41,710 nucleotides of DNA from Bacteroidota bacterium (GTDB lineage: Bacteria; Bacteroidota; Bacteroidia; Palsa-948): assembly GCA_016213435.1 (NCBI GenBank), contig JACRAL010000066.1, positions 1 to 41,710 of the forward strand, in the 5' to 3' direction. The notes under the pieces are model-generated. The model made no database searches and was not told the origin of the DNA. It saw only the letters and a list, made by a program, of their open reading frames with translations. The position numbers and the translations under genes were made by a program. Positions 16,669 through 25,462 of the stretch are shown here, in pieces (within the stretch, counting starts at the first letter, position 1; each line of letters begins with the position of its first letter).

Positions 16669-16785
16669 GGTCACACACCTAACATCATGCTTTTTATAGA
16701 ACTACGAAAAACCAATTATCTTGGCATCTTTTTTGTTTCACATTCGCGCGGTATAAAAACTAAATCAAACTCAAAAACCAACACA

Positions 16786-16995
16786 ATGAAAAAAGTAATG
16801 TTAACTGTAGCTGCAGCAGTATTAATGTCAGCACTTTCTTTCGCACAAGATGCTGCAAAACCAGCACAAGAAAAAAAAGAAGCTCCTAAGAAAGACGAGA
16901 AAAAAGCTGACGCAAAAGATGCGAAAAAAGCTGAAAAAAAGGACGAAAAGAAAGCTGAAAAGAAAGACGAGAAAAAACATGAGCAGCCTAAATAA
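16786..16995 (+). CDS. Small secreted Lys/Glu/Ala-rich protein
   Basis: The 69-residue precursor has a clear signal peptide (MKKVMLTVAAAVLMSALSFAQ). The mature part of 48 residues is almost only Lys, Glu, Asp and Ala, including two direct copies of an 8-residue unit (KKAEKKDE). The start at 16786 was chosen for the signal peptide; the longer frame from 16687 is not supported. No family is recognised and it is too simple for homology. A highly charged periplasmic or surface peptide is the most that can be said. It has its own terminator and is convergent with the M1 peptidase gene. Confidence 0.75.
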   Translation: MKKVMLTVAAAVLMSALSFAQDAAKPAQEKKEAPKKDEKKADAKDAKKAEKKDEKKAEKKDEKKHEQPK

Positions 16996-17017
16996 GGCAT
17001 CTGCTTTAGCAAGAATT

Positions 17018-17045
17018 AAAGGGGTTTATGGCCCCTTTTCTTTTT
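17018..17045 (+). terminator. Intrinsic terminator of the Lys-rich peptide gene
   Basis: AAAGGGG (17018-17024) pairs with CCCCTTT (17032-17038) over a 7-base loop and is followed by a T-rich tail, 22 bases after the stop. Confidence 0.85.
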
Positions 17046-17064
17046 ATTCTCTACTCTCTCCCTT

Positions 17065-19023
17065 CTACTGAATAATTATTTTTTTACTCACTGTATTGCT
17101 CCCCGAGTTGAACTGAATAAGATAAGCTCCTTTTTCGTAGCCGCTTATATCAATCGTTAATTTTTTTATTCCGCTGGCAGGAACCTCCTTGAGAATTCTT
17201 CCTTCAATATCCATTAGCTTCAGATTCGTACCTTCAAAACGTTTTGGGAATATGATTTGCAATTTATCCTTCGCTGGATTCGGAAATATACTCACCTGTT
17301 GCCCTGCTTCATTTTCGGAGAAAACCATATTATTTGCCGAAATAAGCCAAAACCCCGGATCAAAATTCACCCTATCAACGGTAAAAGGTAAAGCAACAGA
17401 AAATGTTTGTCCTGAAAAAGTATTGTTCAGCCGGATAATAGTATCGTGTGTCTGATCTTTGAATTCTATCTGTAAAGGAAGTTTAAAAAAAGAAACTGAG
17501 GGATGGGATTGTGTTTGATTCACAGTAAGGTTTACTGTGCTTCCTGTTTGATTCCAAATTATCTCATAAGAAGGAAATCCCTCTCCAGTAAACCAATCAT
17601 TAAAATACCATGAAAGATTTTGTTTTGAGGAAGTTTCGAGATGCGTTTTAAGATCAGATGTATGTGCAAATCCATAGGCAAGGGCTGGATCGTTAAGATA
17701 ATTATTCAGCGCTGCAAAAAAAGCAGAGTCGCCAATAATCCATCTCAACTGATGCAGTATCATGGCTCCTTTATTGTAAGAAAGACGGCTGTCGAAAATC
17801 CTGTACACATCGGTTGTATCGCTGCACCATACCGAACCATCCGGCTGACTGGTGACACTGTTAATACATCTGGTTTTAAAAGGCAGCCAGCCAACACCAC
17901 CAAACATATGTTCTTCTGTTAATCCTTCAAGATACGTAGCAAACCCTTCATTGAGCCAAATGTCTTCCCAACTTGCGCAAGTAACTTTATCTCCAAACCA
18001 GTGATGCGCCAATTCATGTGCAATCAATTCATGCCCAAAACCTCTAACGAAAGTGATCGTTTGATGTTCCATTCCTCCGCCCCAGCCAAACTGAGCATGA
18101 CCATACTTTTCATTTACAAAAGGATAAACGCCAAAAAGGGTGTCGTACAATTGCATCACAGGAATAATATCAGTTGTTTGAGAAGACGCGCTGGCTGAAT
18201 CTTCAGGATAAACATAGTTCTGCACCAGCACATTGCTTGCACCAAAAGGAACATAATGGTTATACTCAACATAATTGGTTGTTGCAAAACAAATTAGATA
18301 AGTGGCAATGGGATAGCGGTGCTTCCAATGAAAAACAGTATTCATTCCGCTTGGTGTTACAGAAACCAGCACGCCATTGCTTGCCACTTTATTTGGCGAT
18401 GGAGTTGTTACTATCACATCAATGGAATCTGCTTTATCGGTCAAACTGTTTTTGCAAGGCCACCAATTACTTGCTCCAAATGGTTCCGAAAGCGTCCATA
18501 TAACAGGTGAGCCATTATGCTTGCTTTGATTGAAGGATCCGAAACCGGTGCTGGGTGGTACTCCTTTATAATATACTGAAACTGAATCAATCGTGTTTAT
18601 CGGAATCACAGAAGAAAGAAAAGCTATGATGATATCACCTGAATGATTAGAGAGCAACAAACTATTATGATATTTTATTGAATCAACAATAAGAGAATCG
18701 CTGAGATTAAATTTGATGGAATCAAAATTTGCAACAAGCGGTTTAAAATAGGTGGTGATTTTTCCGACTATGTATTTCAGGGCAGGATCAACCTGCCACT
18801 CGCAACGGTGATATGTAATATCATAATCTAAAATAGCATTCAAAGGAGCAGGATTTATCTTATACCCATTCGCCTTCCTTTCCGCCTGAACGATTTCCTG
18901 AAAATATTTATCCGATGACATTTGCTCCTGAGACTGCGCATACTTGGTAATAATTAAAAAAACAAAAAAAGATATGAAGCTTAAGCTGTATGTCTTAACC
19001 TGGAAGCAGTTTGTTTTTTTCAT
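17065..19023 (-). CDS. M1-family metallopeptidase with T9SS sorting domain
   Basis: The 652-residue secreted aminopeptidase-like enzyme has a signal peptide (about residues 1-31). The M1 domain shows GGMEHQTITF (substrate-binding, normally GAMEN), the zinc motif HELAHHWFGD near 335, and the second zinc-binding Glu in WLNEGFATYLEG 18 residues on. The last about 80 residues form a type IX secretion type A sorting domain: VSIFPNPAKDKLQI, then GRILKEVPASGIKKLTIDIS, ending with KKIIIQ. The protein should cross the outer membrane by the Por/T9SS system and be attached or released after sorting-domain cleavage. It is 28 bases downstream of the ABC exporter gene on the same strand, so it is probably co-transcribed with it. 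Confidence 0.95.
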   Translation of the reverse strand: MKKTNCFQVKTYSLSFISFFVFLIITKYAQSQEQMSSDKYFQEIVQAERKANGYKINPAPLNAILDYDITYHRCEWQVDPALKYIVGKITTYFKPLVANFDSIKFNLSDSLIVDSIKYHNSLLLSNHSGDIIIAFLSSVIPINTIDSVSVYYKGVPPSTGFGSFNQSKHNGSPVIWTLSEPFGASNWWPCKNSLTDKADSIDVIVTTPSPNKVASNGVLVSVTPSGMNTVFHWKHRYPIATYLICFATTNYVEYNHYVPFGASNVLVQNYVYPEDSASASSQTTDIIPVMQLYDTLFGVYPFVNEKYGHAQFGWGGGMEHQTITFVRGFGHELIAHELAHHWFGDKVTCASWEDIWLNEGFATYLEGLTEEHMFGGVGWLPFKTRCINSVTSQPDGSVWCSDTTDVYRIFDSRLSYNKGAMILHQLRWIIGDSAFFAALNNYLNDPALAYGFAHTSDLKTHLETSSKQNLSWYFNDWFTGEGFPSYEIIWNQTGSTVNLTVNQTQSHPSVSFFKLPLQIEFKDQTHDTIIRLNNTFSGQTFSVALPFTVDRVNFDPGFWLISANNMVFSENEAGQQVSIFPNPAKDKLQIIFPKRFEGTNLKLMDIEGRILKEVPASGIKKLTIDISGYEKGAYLIQFNSGSNTVSKKIIIQ

Positions 19024-19051
19024 ACAAAAAAAATATTCTCAACAGAAAACA

Positions 19052-20875
19052 CTATTGCATCGGTAAAATCTCAGCATCATTCTTCTTTTCCTCGTCCGCC
19101 ATCTGCATCTTGTATAATTCGAAATAATATCCATGCTTATCCATAAGTTGCTGATGCGTGCCCTCCTCTTTTATTCTGCCTTGATCCAACGCAATAATGT
19201 GAGAAGCGTCTTTCACTGTAGAAACCCGGTGACTGATAAGTATGGTGGTTTTTTCCATCATTATCTTTCTCAGACTGCCGAGTATCTCTGCTTCTGTTTC
19301 TGTGTCAACAGCCGAAAGGCAATCGTCAAAAATTAATATCTGCGGAGAACCGATGATGGCACGTGCAATGGCAATGCGCTGCTTTTGTCCACCAGAGAGA
19401 GTAATGCCTCGCTCACCAATCATCGTTTTAAATTTATCAGGGAAGCGTTCTATTTCGGAAAAAATACCAGCAGATTTTGCGGCCTGCTCAACTTGTCCTA
19501 AACTACTTTTCTCATATCCAACCCCAAACGCAATATTATTCTCCACTGTATCCGAAAACAAAAATGTATCCTGTGGCACATATCCAATCTGCCTGCGGAC
19601 AGAATGCAAATCCCACTCCTGCAATTTTTTTCCAGCAACAAGAATTTCACCCTCAGTAACATCATATAACCTGCAAATCAAACTTGCAACAGAAGATTTT
19701 CCGCTCCCTGTTTTCCCGATAATGGCAAGTGATTTCCCGGGTACCACACGAAAAGAAATTTGATCAAGCGCTTTTATTCCTGAATTGGGATAGACGAAAG
19801 AGACGTTTTTAAATTCTACCTCACCCCGCCACTCTCCAAAGGAGATGGAGTTCACGCCCTTTTTCCACTTTCCCATGGGAGAGTGGTTAGGGGTGAGGTA
19901 TGACTTAGTATTTAAAAACTCATTTATTCTTTCCTGAGAAGCCGCGGCTCTTTGCACAAGCGATGTTACCCACCCAAGCGAAGCCACAGGCCAAGTGAGC
20001 TTGCCTATGTAAATGATAAACTCCACAATATTTCCATAGGTAATCTGCCCGTCAATGGCTAGTTTTCCTCCTACATAAATAGTCAACAATGTGCTAAGCC
20101 CCATCAGCAGAAGAATAAATGGGCTGAACAACGCCTCAGTCATAATAAGCCCCAAATATCTTTTCCGATACACTCCGCTTTCAGTTGTAAAATAATTTCC
20201 TGTCGGTTCCTCCTGCGCATACGCTTTGAGCACACGTATTCCCGAAAAAGATTCCTGCGCAATAGTGGAAAGTTTTGATAATTGCTCCTGCACTTTATTA
20301 CTCATTCTGTTAATCAGATCACTAACAAAGTATATCACCACAACAAGGATCGGCAAAGGAAACAGAGCGTATAAAGTGAGCTTGGCACTTACATTGGTCA
20401 TTGTTGCCGAAATAAGAATAATGGTTGCGATTGTACTTGCGAAATACATTACAGCAGGACCTATATACATTCTCACCCTGCTCACATCCTCGCTGATGCG
20501 ATTCATAAGGTCACCAGTGTTATTTCTCCTATAAAAAGACGTATCGAGCGATTGATAATGAGCAAATATTTCATTCTTCAGATCGAATTCAATGTGACGC
20601 GACATTACGATAATCGACTGCCTCATCAGAAACATTAAAAACCCGCTGATAATTGTAGTGCCGAGGATTAACAATCCGTATTTCAAGAGTTCCTCAGCTG
20701 TAGCTTCAAAGGAATAATGTTCGGCAACAGCATGGGTCATAAAATCAGTTGCCTTACGAACAAGAACTGCTACATAAATTCCAAAAAATGTGGAAAGGAC
20801 GGCAAACAAAATTCCGAGAACCAATCTCCACCTGTATTTCCAAAAATATTTATTGAGATGCTGAAGTGATTTCAT
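19052..20875 (-). CDS. ABC exporter, fused permease and ATPase
   Basis: The 607-residue half-transporter has six membrane segments in the first about 310 residues, followed by an ATPase domain. The domain contains Walker A GKTGSGKSS near 390, signature LSGGQKQR near 495 and H-loop ISHRVSTV near 550. Walker B reads ILIFDDCLSAVD, with Asp in place of the usual catalytic Glu. That is typical of the degenerate member of heterodimeric exporters (MdlA/YheI type), but no partner gene is adjacent. The MdlA/MsbA group exports drugs or lipids. Between the two domains (residues about 325-355) a palindromic element at 19817-19900 encodes an extra linker. The gene lies 40 bases after tamB and 28 before the M1 peptidase gene. 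Confidence 0.92.
   Translation of the reverse strand: MKSLQHLNKYFWKYRWRLVLGILFAVLSTFFGIYVAVLVRKATDFMTHAVAEHYSFEATAEELLKYGLLILGTTIISGFLMFLMRQSIIVMSRHIEFDLKNEIFAHYQSLDTSFYRRNNTGDLMNRISEDVSRVRMYIGPAVMYFASTIATIILISATMTNVSAKLTLYALFPLPILVVVIYFVSDLINRMSNKVQEQLSKLSTIAQESFSGIRVLKAYAQEEPTGNYFTTESGVYRKRYLGLIMTEALFSPFILLLMGLSTLLTIYVGGKLAIDGQITYGNIVEFIIYIGKLTWPVASLGWVTSLVQRAAASQERINEFLNTKSYLTPNHSPMGKWKKGVNSISFGEWRGEVEFKNVSFVYPNSGIKALDQISFRVVPGKSLAIIGKTGSGKSSVASLICRLYDVTEGEILVAGKKLQEWDLHSVRRQIGYVPQDTFLFSDTVENNIAFGVGYEKSSLGQVEQAAKSAGIFSEIERFPDKFKTMIGERGITLSGGQKQRIAIARAIIGSPQILIFDDCLSAVDTETEAEILGSLRKIMMEKTTILISHRVSTVKDASHIIALDQGRIKEEGTHQQLMDKHGYYFELYKMQMADEEKKNDAEILPMQ
19817..19900. repeat. Composite palindromic element inside the ABC exporter gene
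   Basis: Both ends carry TACCTCACCCC in inverted orientation (19817-19827 and 19890-19900), followed inward by CCACTCTCC on each side. The inside contains further small hairpins (CTCC/GGAG and CCACTTTCCC/GGGAGAGTGG). The 84 bases are in frame without a stop and encode about 28 residues between the membrane and ATPase domains. Confidence 0.8.
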
Positions 20876-20915
20876 AAATCTTCAAAAACTAGCTTATAAG
20901 AAAAATCCTAAAAGA

Positions 20916-23900
20916 TTAAGGTTGATATTTATTTTCACTCTTTCGCTTAAAAACCCTTTCGAATTCTTTGCGATACAAAATACCAAGTCCCTGCGTATAT
21001 GGTCCTTTCTGAAGATTAAGCAAATCTCCCTCGTTCGCTTTGTCAAATGCTTTCACTCTCCAATTTCCATTGTCCGTTAATTTATAATTCACATTCACAT
21101 CACCCACAATGGCAGAAGTGTTTTGATTGGTAAGCGTATTGGAGTTGTTTGCTACGTTTCCGTCAATGGTTAATTTATTATTGAACAACTGCGTAGAAAG
21201 CGCCAACTCAACTTGTTTACTATTTATTTCATCGCCCGGACGATAATGCACACCCAAGTCAACGGACTTGCTGATCTGCGAAAACCAATTGCTCAACTGA
21301 TTCGAAAGCATTTCAGATGACGTAACTTCCGCACTCATACCGCTGGAAGAAATTTGTGGAGATGATGGCGGAGCCGTCCCTAACCCCGATGGAGTCACGA
21401 AGCTATTCATCACCAGCAATGAAAATACCTGCTGATTCAATTCATTCTCGCTGTTCTTGAATTTTTCCAGTGCCTGCTGGCGGATAAAATCATCTACACC
21501 GGGCATCTTGATATCAAATTTTATATCCGGAGCCATTAACTTTCCTGTTAGATTCATCACACACTCAACGGGATAACGCTTTTTATAAATGTCAGACGTC
21601 TCAGTTGGAGGGAAGAGAGGAGAAATCGATGTTCTCAAGGAATAAACCGCACTGATGTTAATGTCTGCATCTGTAGGATTTCCCGACCATCGAACGGTAC
21701 CGCCATTTTCCATTTTAAATTTTTTATTTACCAAATTCTTCAAGGTAAAAAGATAATCTCCGTTATCTACAAGATACTCTCCATACATTTTAAAATCACC
21801 AAACTCATTTATCAGCAGATCCATATTACCTGTTCCCTTTGCTTTGATAACATCGCCAACTTTTTCATCAAAGATAAGCTGCACTTGTGCATCAGCAGTC
21901 GGCTCCACTTTTAAATTCATAGTAAATCCCGTTGTATTCACCTTGTATTTTGGCTGATTAATTTTCAGAGACGTATCCTGTTTCACAAAAGTGACAAAAC
22001 TGTTAGCTCCAACCTCTTCTGCATTGGAAAGAGGGATAAATAACTGAGAATATTCATTTTTGTTCTGAAAATTTTTAGCCTTATCTGTCTTCACATTAGC
22101 TGAAAGATTAATATTATCAAGAAGACCATACACATTCACAATTCCTGTTGCAAAAACTTTTCCGTAATAAATAGAGTTGTCTTTTTCTGTTGTGTTAAGG
22201 CAAAAAAATTTATTTGCATTAAGGTCAAAGTCCAATTGAAAATCCTTAAAGTTTGCGTGAAATATTTTTCCATTCAGCACATCCGCCACATTATTATTCA
22301 CATCATAAACATGTAGCTTTGAAAAATCGAAAGAGTTCGGCTCTACTTGCACCTCTCCGTTAAAATGATAATCCGTGCCAAGGTAATTTACATGAATATT
22401 ATCCACTTTTGTTTTCACAACACCCGTCAACAGCAACCGGTTAATCGAACCATTAATTTGAAGTTGAGCACTTGCAGTCCCTCTCATGTCTTGAAAATTA
22501 GGCTTTATAAACGGATCAAAAAAATCAAGATGAATATCATTCACGGTCGCATCTACAGTAAGACTACTATCTTTTTTAGAAGGAAAATAGTTTCCTACAA
22601 ATCTCATATTACCCACTTCATCTCTTTTAAATCCCCCCTCGAAGCGTATCCAGTCTTTTTGGCTGTCGTAAACACTCGAAAGATTTCCATTGCCAATCAC
22701 TTCTTTATTCACCTTCAGATTCTCAATATCAATGCTGCTGCCAAAAACAGGTTTATCATACATGCTTGAAAAAGAGCTGTTGCCAGTAATTGTTCCATTA
22801 AGAGACACACCTGTTCCTTTCAATGCTGAATTAAAATTAGAAAGGGAGAAAGAAGAAAGGAAAAGGTACATTTTATCTTCTTTCACCTTTGAGAAACTAC
22901 CTTCCATCTTCACACGCTGGTTCCCGCAGTAAAAATTAAGATGACTAACGCTAACAAAAGAAGAATCTTTCACCACTTCATTGTCGGCATCAATTTTCCA
23001 TGCAGAATCTGCAATAGTAATTTGTGAATCCCGAAGTTTGAGTTTTATTTTTGGCTTCTCCGAAAATGCTATGTAACCCGGAATATTTCCGGAATATTGC
23101 TCAACAGAAATGTTATGCCAATTAAGTTTAAAGTCTAACGTGTCCTTAGCTAAAGTGGACACCAGGGAAATATTGTCGATCCACACACTGTCGGAAAAGG
23201 CAAAGCGCTGACAGGCAGTTTGAATGGAAAGCCGCTTGTCTTTGGAAGATGATGTTATGCTGCAATTATTGAATTTATATTTCTGAATGGAAATAGAAGG
23301 GAAAGAACCCTCTAAAGAAAAATCATTTTTCTCCTCATCGTAATTTCCTTTCATAGAGGCAGGAGTGGCAATGCTGAGTGTAGGCATAAATGCACGGGTA
23401 ACAAAATCAGTGTTTTTAATCTGCACATCAAAAGAAAACTTCTGCAGATGCTCTATATATTTTCTGGACTGGAAAGAATTTCTATTTACTCCCACCGAAG
23501 CTTCTATCCGAGGAATGTATGAAGGCAGGTAGTTACTTAAAAAATCATTCAGGCAGGATGCTACTTCCATCGGCTTAAATTTACCGCTAAGATGAGCATC
23601 GGCAACAAAAGAATGGAGATTCATTGTTTTGTTCCCTAATGTATCAGCAATAGTTAATTCCAAATTCTTAAAATCAAATATACCTACACCTTTCACATAC
23701 GCCACATTGTTCAGAGTAATTTTCCCTATAGCATCATCCAGGTTCGTTCCAACGGCATTGACAATAATCTTTGCAGAAACATCAACATATTCATCCGACT
23801 TAATAAAATTTAACTTGGAAAGATTTGCTTTTGTTATAGTGGAATTAAAATTCACCTGCGTAGGAGATTTACTGAAATCCATGGTGCCGTTAAAATCAAG

Positions 23901-25427
23901 ATCTACATTTTCATCTTTTATGGCGAGTGATCCATCAAAAATATTCTTCGCAAATTTTCCTTTTACATCAATGTTCTTGTAATTATAGCCATTGAATTCA
24001 AAACTGCCTGCTGTGCCATCCATGATTACATTCGTATTATCTTTTCTCAGCCCTTTTCCATCAACATCTACATTCATGCTTATCCGTCCGAAATACCTTT
24101 CACTTGAAAAATATTTTCCGAGATTAAAATCGGCACAGGAAAATTTTCCATGATAGACGGCCATTCCGCTCGCTGAGTCGTTTTTTAGAGAAATGTCTGT
24201 AGAAATTCCCCCAAGTGCTGTATTGAATTTTCCATACGCAACAAAATCATTATAGAAACCCGTAAAGTTCCCTTTGAACTTTATGGCTCCAAAAAGAGAA
24301 ATATTTTCAGGCACGCTGATCGAATGTTGTTCGCTAAACGGTGGGAGTGGAATACTTTCAATCCCCTTTCTTGATGTCATCAATTCCCTCGCATCAAAAC
24401 TCATAAAAGTTTGATCGATGTTGGGAAGACCGGTAATAGAAAGGTCTCCTCTAAAACTTGTTTCTCCGCCAATTACAAGAAAAATATTTTTTCCTTTTAG
24501 GTCGCTCACGGTTCCGCTTGCGTCTCCTTTCAGAAAAACTTTTTTCTTGATTCCGTAAAGTTCATCTGTAAAATAAGCAATGTCTGCCATTTCAATATCT
24601 GAACTATTGAAATGAGCGTTCATTATCACACTGTCATTATAATGATTGAAATTATCGAAGTCCCTATAACTAAGAGAAAAATCAGCAAGTACACGGCTGT
24701 TGTTGGAAATCACTTTCAATTCATCAAAATTCATATACACAGGGCTCACACTCGCTCTGGCATAAAATTCCTTAAGTTGAAATCCGCTTTTTTCTCTAAG
24801 AGAAAAATTTTTAATCACACATCGAATCGTGTCAGCATTAAGCTTTACATCAGAAAATTTTGCTGAAACAGAACTCGCCTGAATATCAGAAAAATTTATT
24901 CCTTTTAGACGAGAGGTGTCTTTTTCGATACGGTACGCAAAGCGAATATTCTCAAGAGAAATCCCTCCCATGCCAAACTTCCATTTTTTTCCTGCGGTGT
25001 GCGAGGTGTCGTTGGAAGAAAATTCATCCACGATAAATTGAAAGTTAAATGCAGAATCATTTTCGTACTTTTTTATTTTAACTGTAGCATTCTGAAAAAT
25101 AGCGTTATTGATAAAAATATTCTGACTGTCCCTCTCAAACTTACCAATATCCAACTTGAGTTTCTCGGCATACAAAAGCGTATCGCGATGTTTGTCTTCC
25201 AGATAAACTCCTTCGAGCACAATTTTTTTCCACAACTCGATATCCACACCTTCCACCCGCACCGTGGTTCCCCATTGACTTGAAAAATATCCAGCTATGC
25301 GATTAGCTGCCCATGTTTGAAAAGCAGGGCTGAGCAGCGCAAAATACAAACTCATGAAAAGCAGCAGCAGTGCTCCAAAGAAATAGAGAACTATTCTGAG
25401 TGCTTTTTTAATAACTTTACTTTTCAT
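20916..25427 (-). CDS. tamB: TamB-like translocation and assembly protein (AsmA/DUF490 family)
   Basis: The 1503-residue protein is anchored in the inner membrane by one N-terminal segment (about residues 10-35). A long beta-rich repeat region of AsmA/TamB type follows, and a C-terminal DUF490 domain (about 1050-1460) contains YPVECVMNLTGKLMAPDIKF near 1300 and FSLLVMNSFVTPSG near 1350. Such proteins span the periplasm as hydrophobic-groove bridges and are implicated in moving lipids or assembling outer-membrane proteins. Only 35 bases separate it from the divergent tsaD gene, an arrangement common in Bacteroidota. The ABC exporter and M1 peptidase genes follow on the same strand. Its size is normal for the phylum. 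Confidence 0.92.
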   Translation of the reverse strand: MKSKVIKKALRIVLYFFGALLLLFMSLYFALLSPAFQTWAANRIAGYFSSQWGTTVRVEGVDIELWKKIVLEGVYLEDKHRDTLLYAEKLKLDIGKFERDSQNIFINNAIFQNATVKIKKYENDSAFNFQFIVDEFSSNDTSHTAGKKWKFGMGGISLENIRFAYRIEKDTSRLKGINFSDIQASSVSAKFSDVKLNADTIRCVIKNFSLREKSGFQLKEFYARASVSPVYMNFDELKVISNNSRVLADFSLSYRDFDNFNHYNDSVIMNAHFNSSDIEMADIAYFTDELYGIKKKVFLKGDASGTVSDLKGKNIFLVIGGETSFRGDLSITGLPNIDQTFMSFDARELMTSRKGIESIPLPPFSEQHSISVPENISLFGAIKFKGNFTGFYNDFVAYGKFNTALGGISTDISLKNDSASGMAVYHGKFSCADFNLGKYFSSERYFGRISMNVDVDGKGLRKDNTNVIMDGTAGSFEFNGYNYKNIDVKGKFAKNIFDGSLAIKDENVDLDFNGTMDFSKSPTQVNFNSTITKANLSKLNFIKSDEYVDVSAKIIVNAVGTNLDDAIGKITLNNVAYVKGVGIFDFKNLELTIADTLGNKTMNLHSFVADAHLSGKFKPMEVASCLNDFLSNYLPSYIPRIEASVGVNRNSFQSRKYIEHLQKFSFDVQIKNTDFVTRAFMPTLSIATPASMKGNYDEEKNDFSLEGSFPSISIQKYKFNNCSITSSSKDKRLSIQTACQRFAFSDSVWIDNISLVSTLAKDTLDFKLNWHNISVEQYSGNIPGYIAFSEKPKIKLKLRDSQITIADSAWKIDADNEVVKDSSFVSVSHLNFYCGNQRVKMEGSFSKVKEDKMYLFLSSFSLSNFNSALKGTGVSLNGTITGNSSFSSMYDKPVFGSSIDIENLKVNKEVIGNGNLSSVYDSQKDWIRFEGGFKRDEVGNMRFVGNYFPSKKDSSLTVDATVNDIHLDFFDPFIKPNFQDMRGTASAQLQINGSINRLLLTGVVKTKVDNIHVNYLGTDYHFNGEVQVEPNSFDFSKLHVYDVNNNVADVLNGKIFHANFKDFQLDFDLNANKFFCLNTTEKDNSIYYGKVFATGIVNVYGLLDNINLSANVKTDKAKNFQNKNEYSQLFIPLSNAEEVGANSFVTFVKQDTSLKINQPKYKVNTTGFTMNLKVEPTADAQVQLIFDEKVGDVIKAKGTGNMDLLINEFGDFKMYGEYLVDNGDYLFTLKNLVNKKFKMENGGTVRWSGNPTDADINISAVYSLRTSISPLFPPTETSDIYKKRYPVECVMNLTGKLMAPDIKFDIKMPGVDDFIRQQALEKFKNSENELNQQVFSLLVMNSFVTPSGLGTAPPSSPQISSSGMSAEVTSSEMLSNQLSNWFSQISKSVDLGVHYRPGDEINSKQVELALSTQLFNNKLTIDGNVANNSNTLTNQNTSAIVGDVNVNYKLTDNGNWRVKAFDKANEGDLLNLQKGPYTQGLGILYRKEFERVFKRKSENKYQP

Positions 25428-25462
25428 CCGATAGATACTAATTGTTACGAATTTACGAATTT

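Noticed and set aside
19242-19763. 173-codon plus-strand frame
   Set aside because: It is antisense to the ATPase domain of the ABC exporter and carries no domain of its own.
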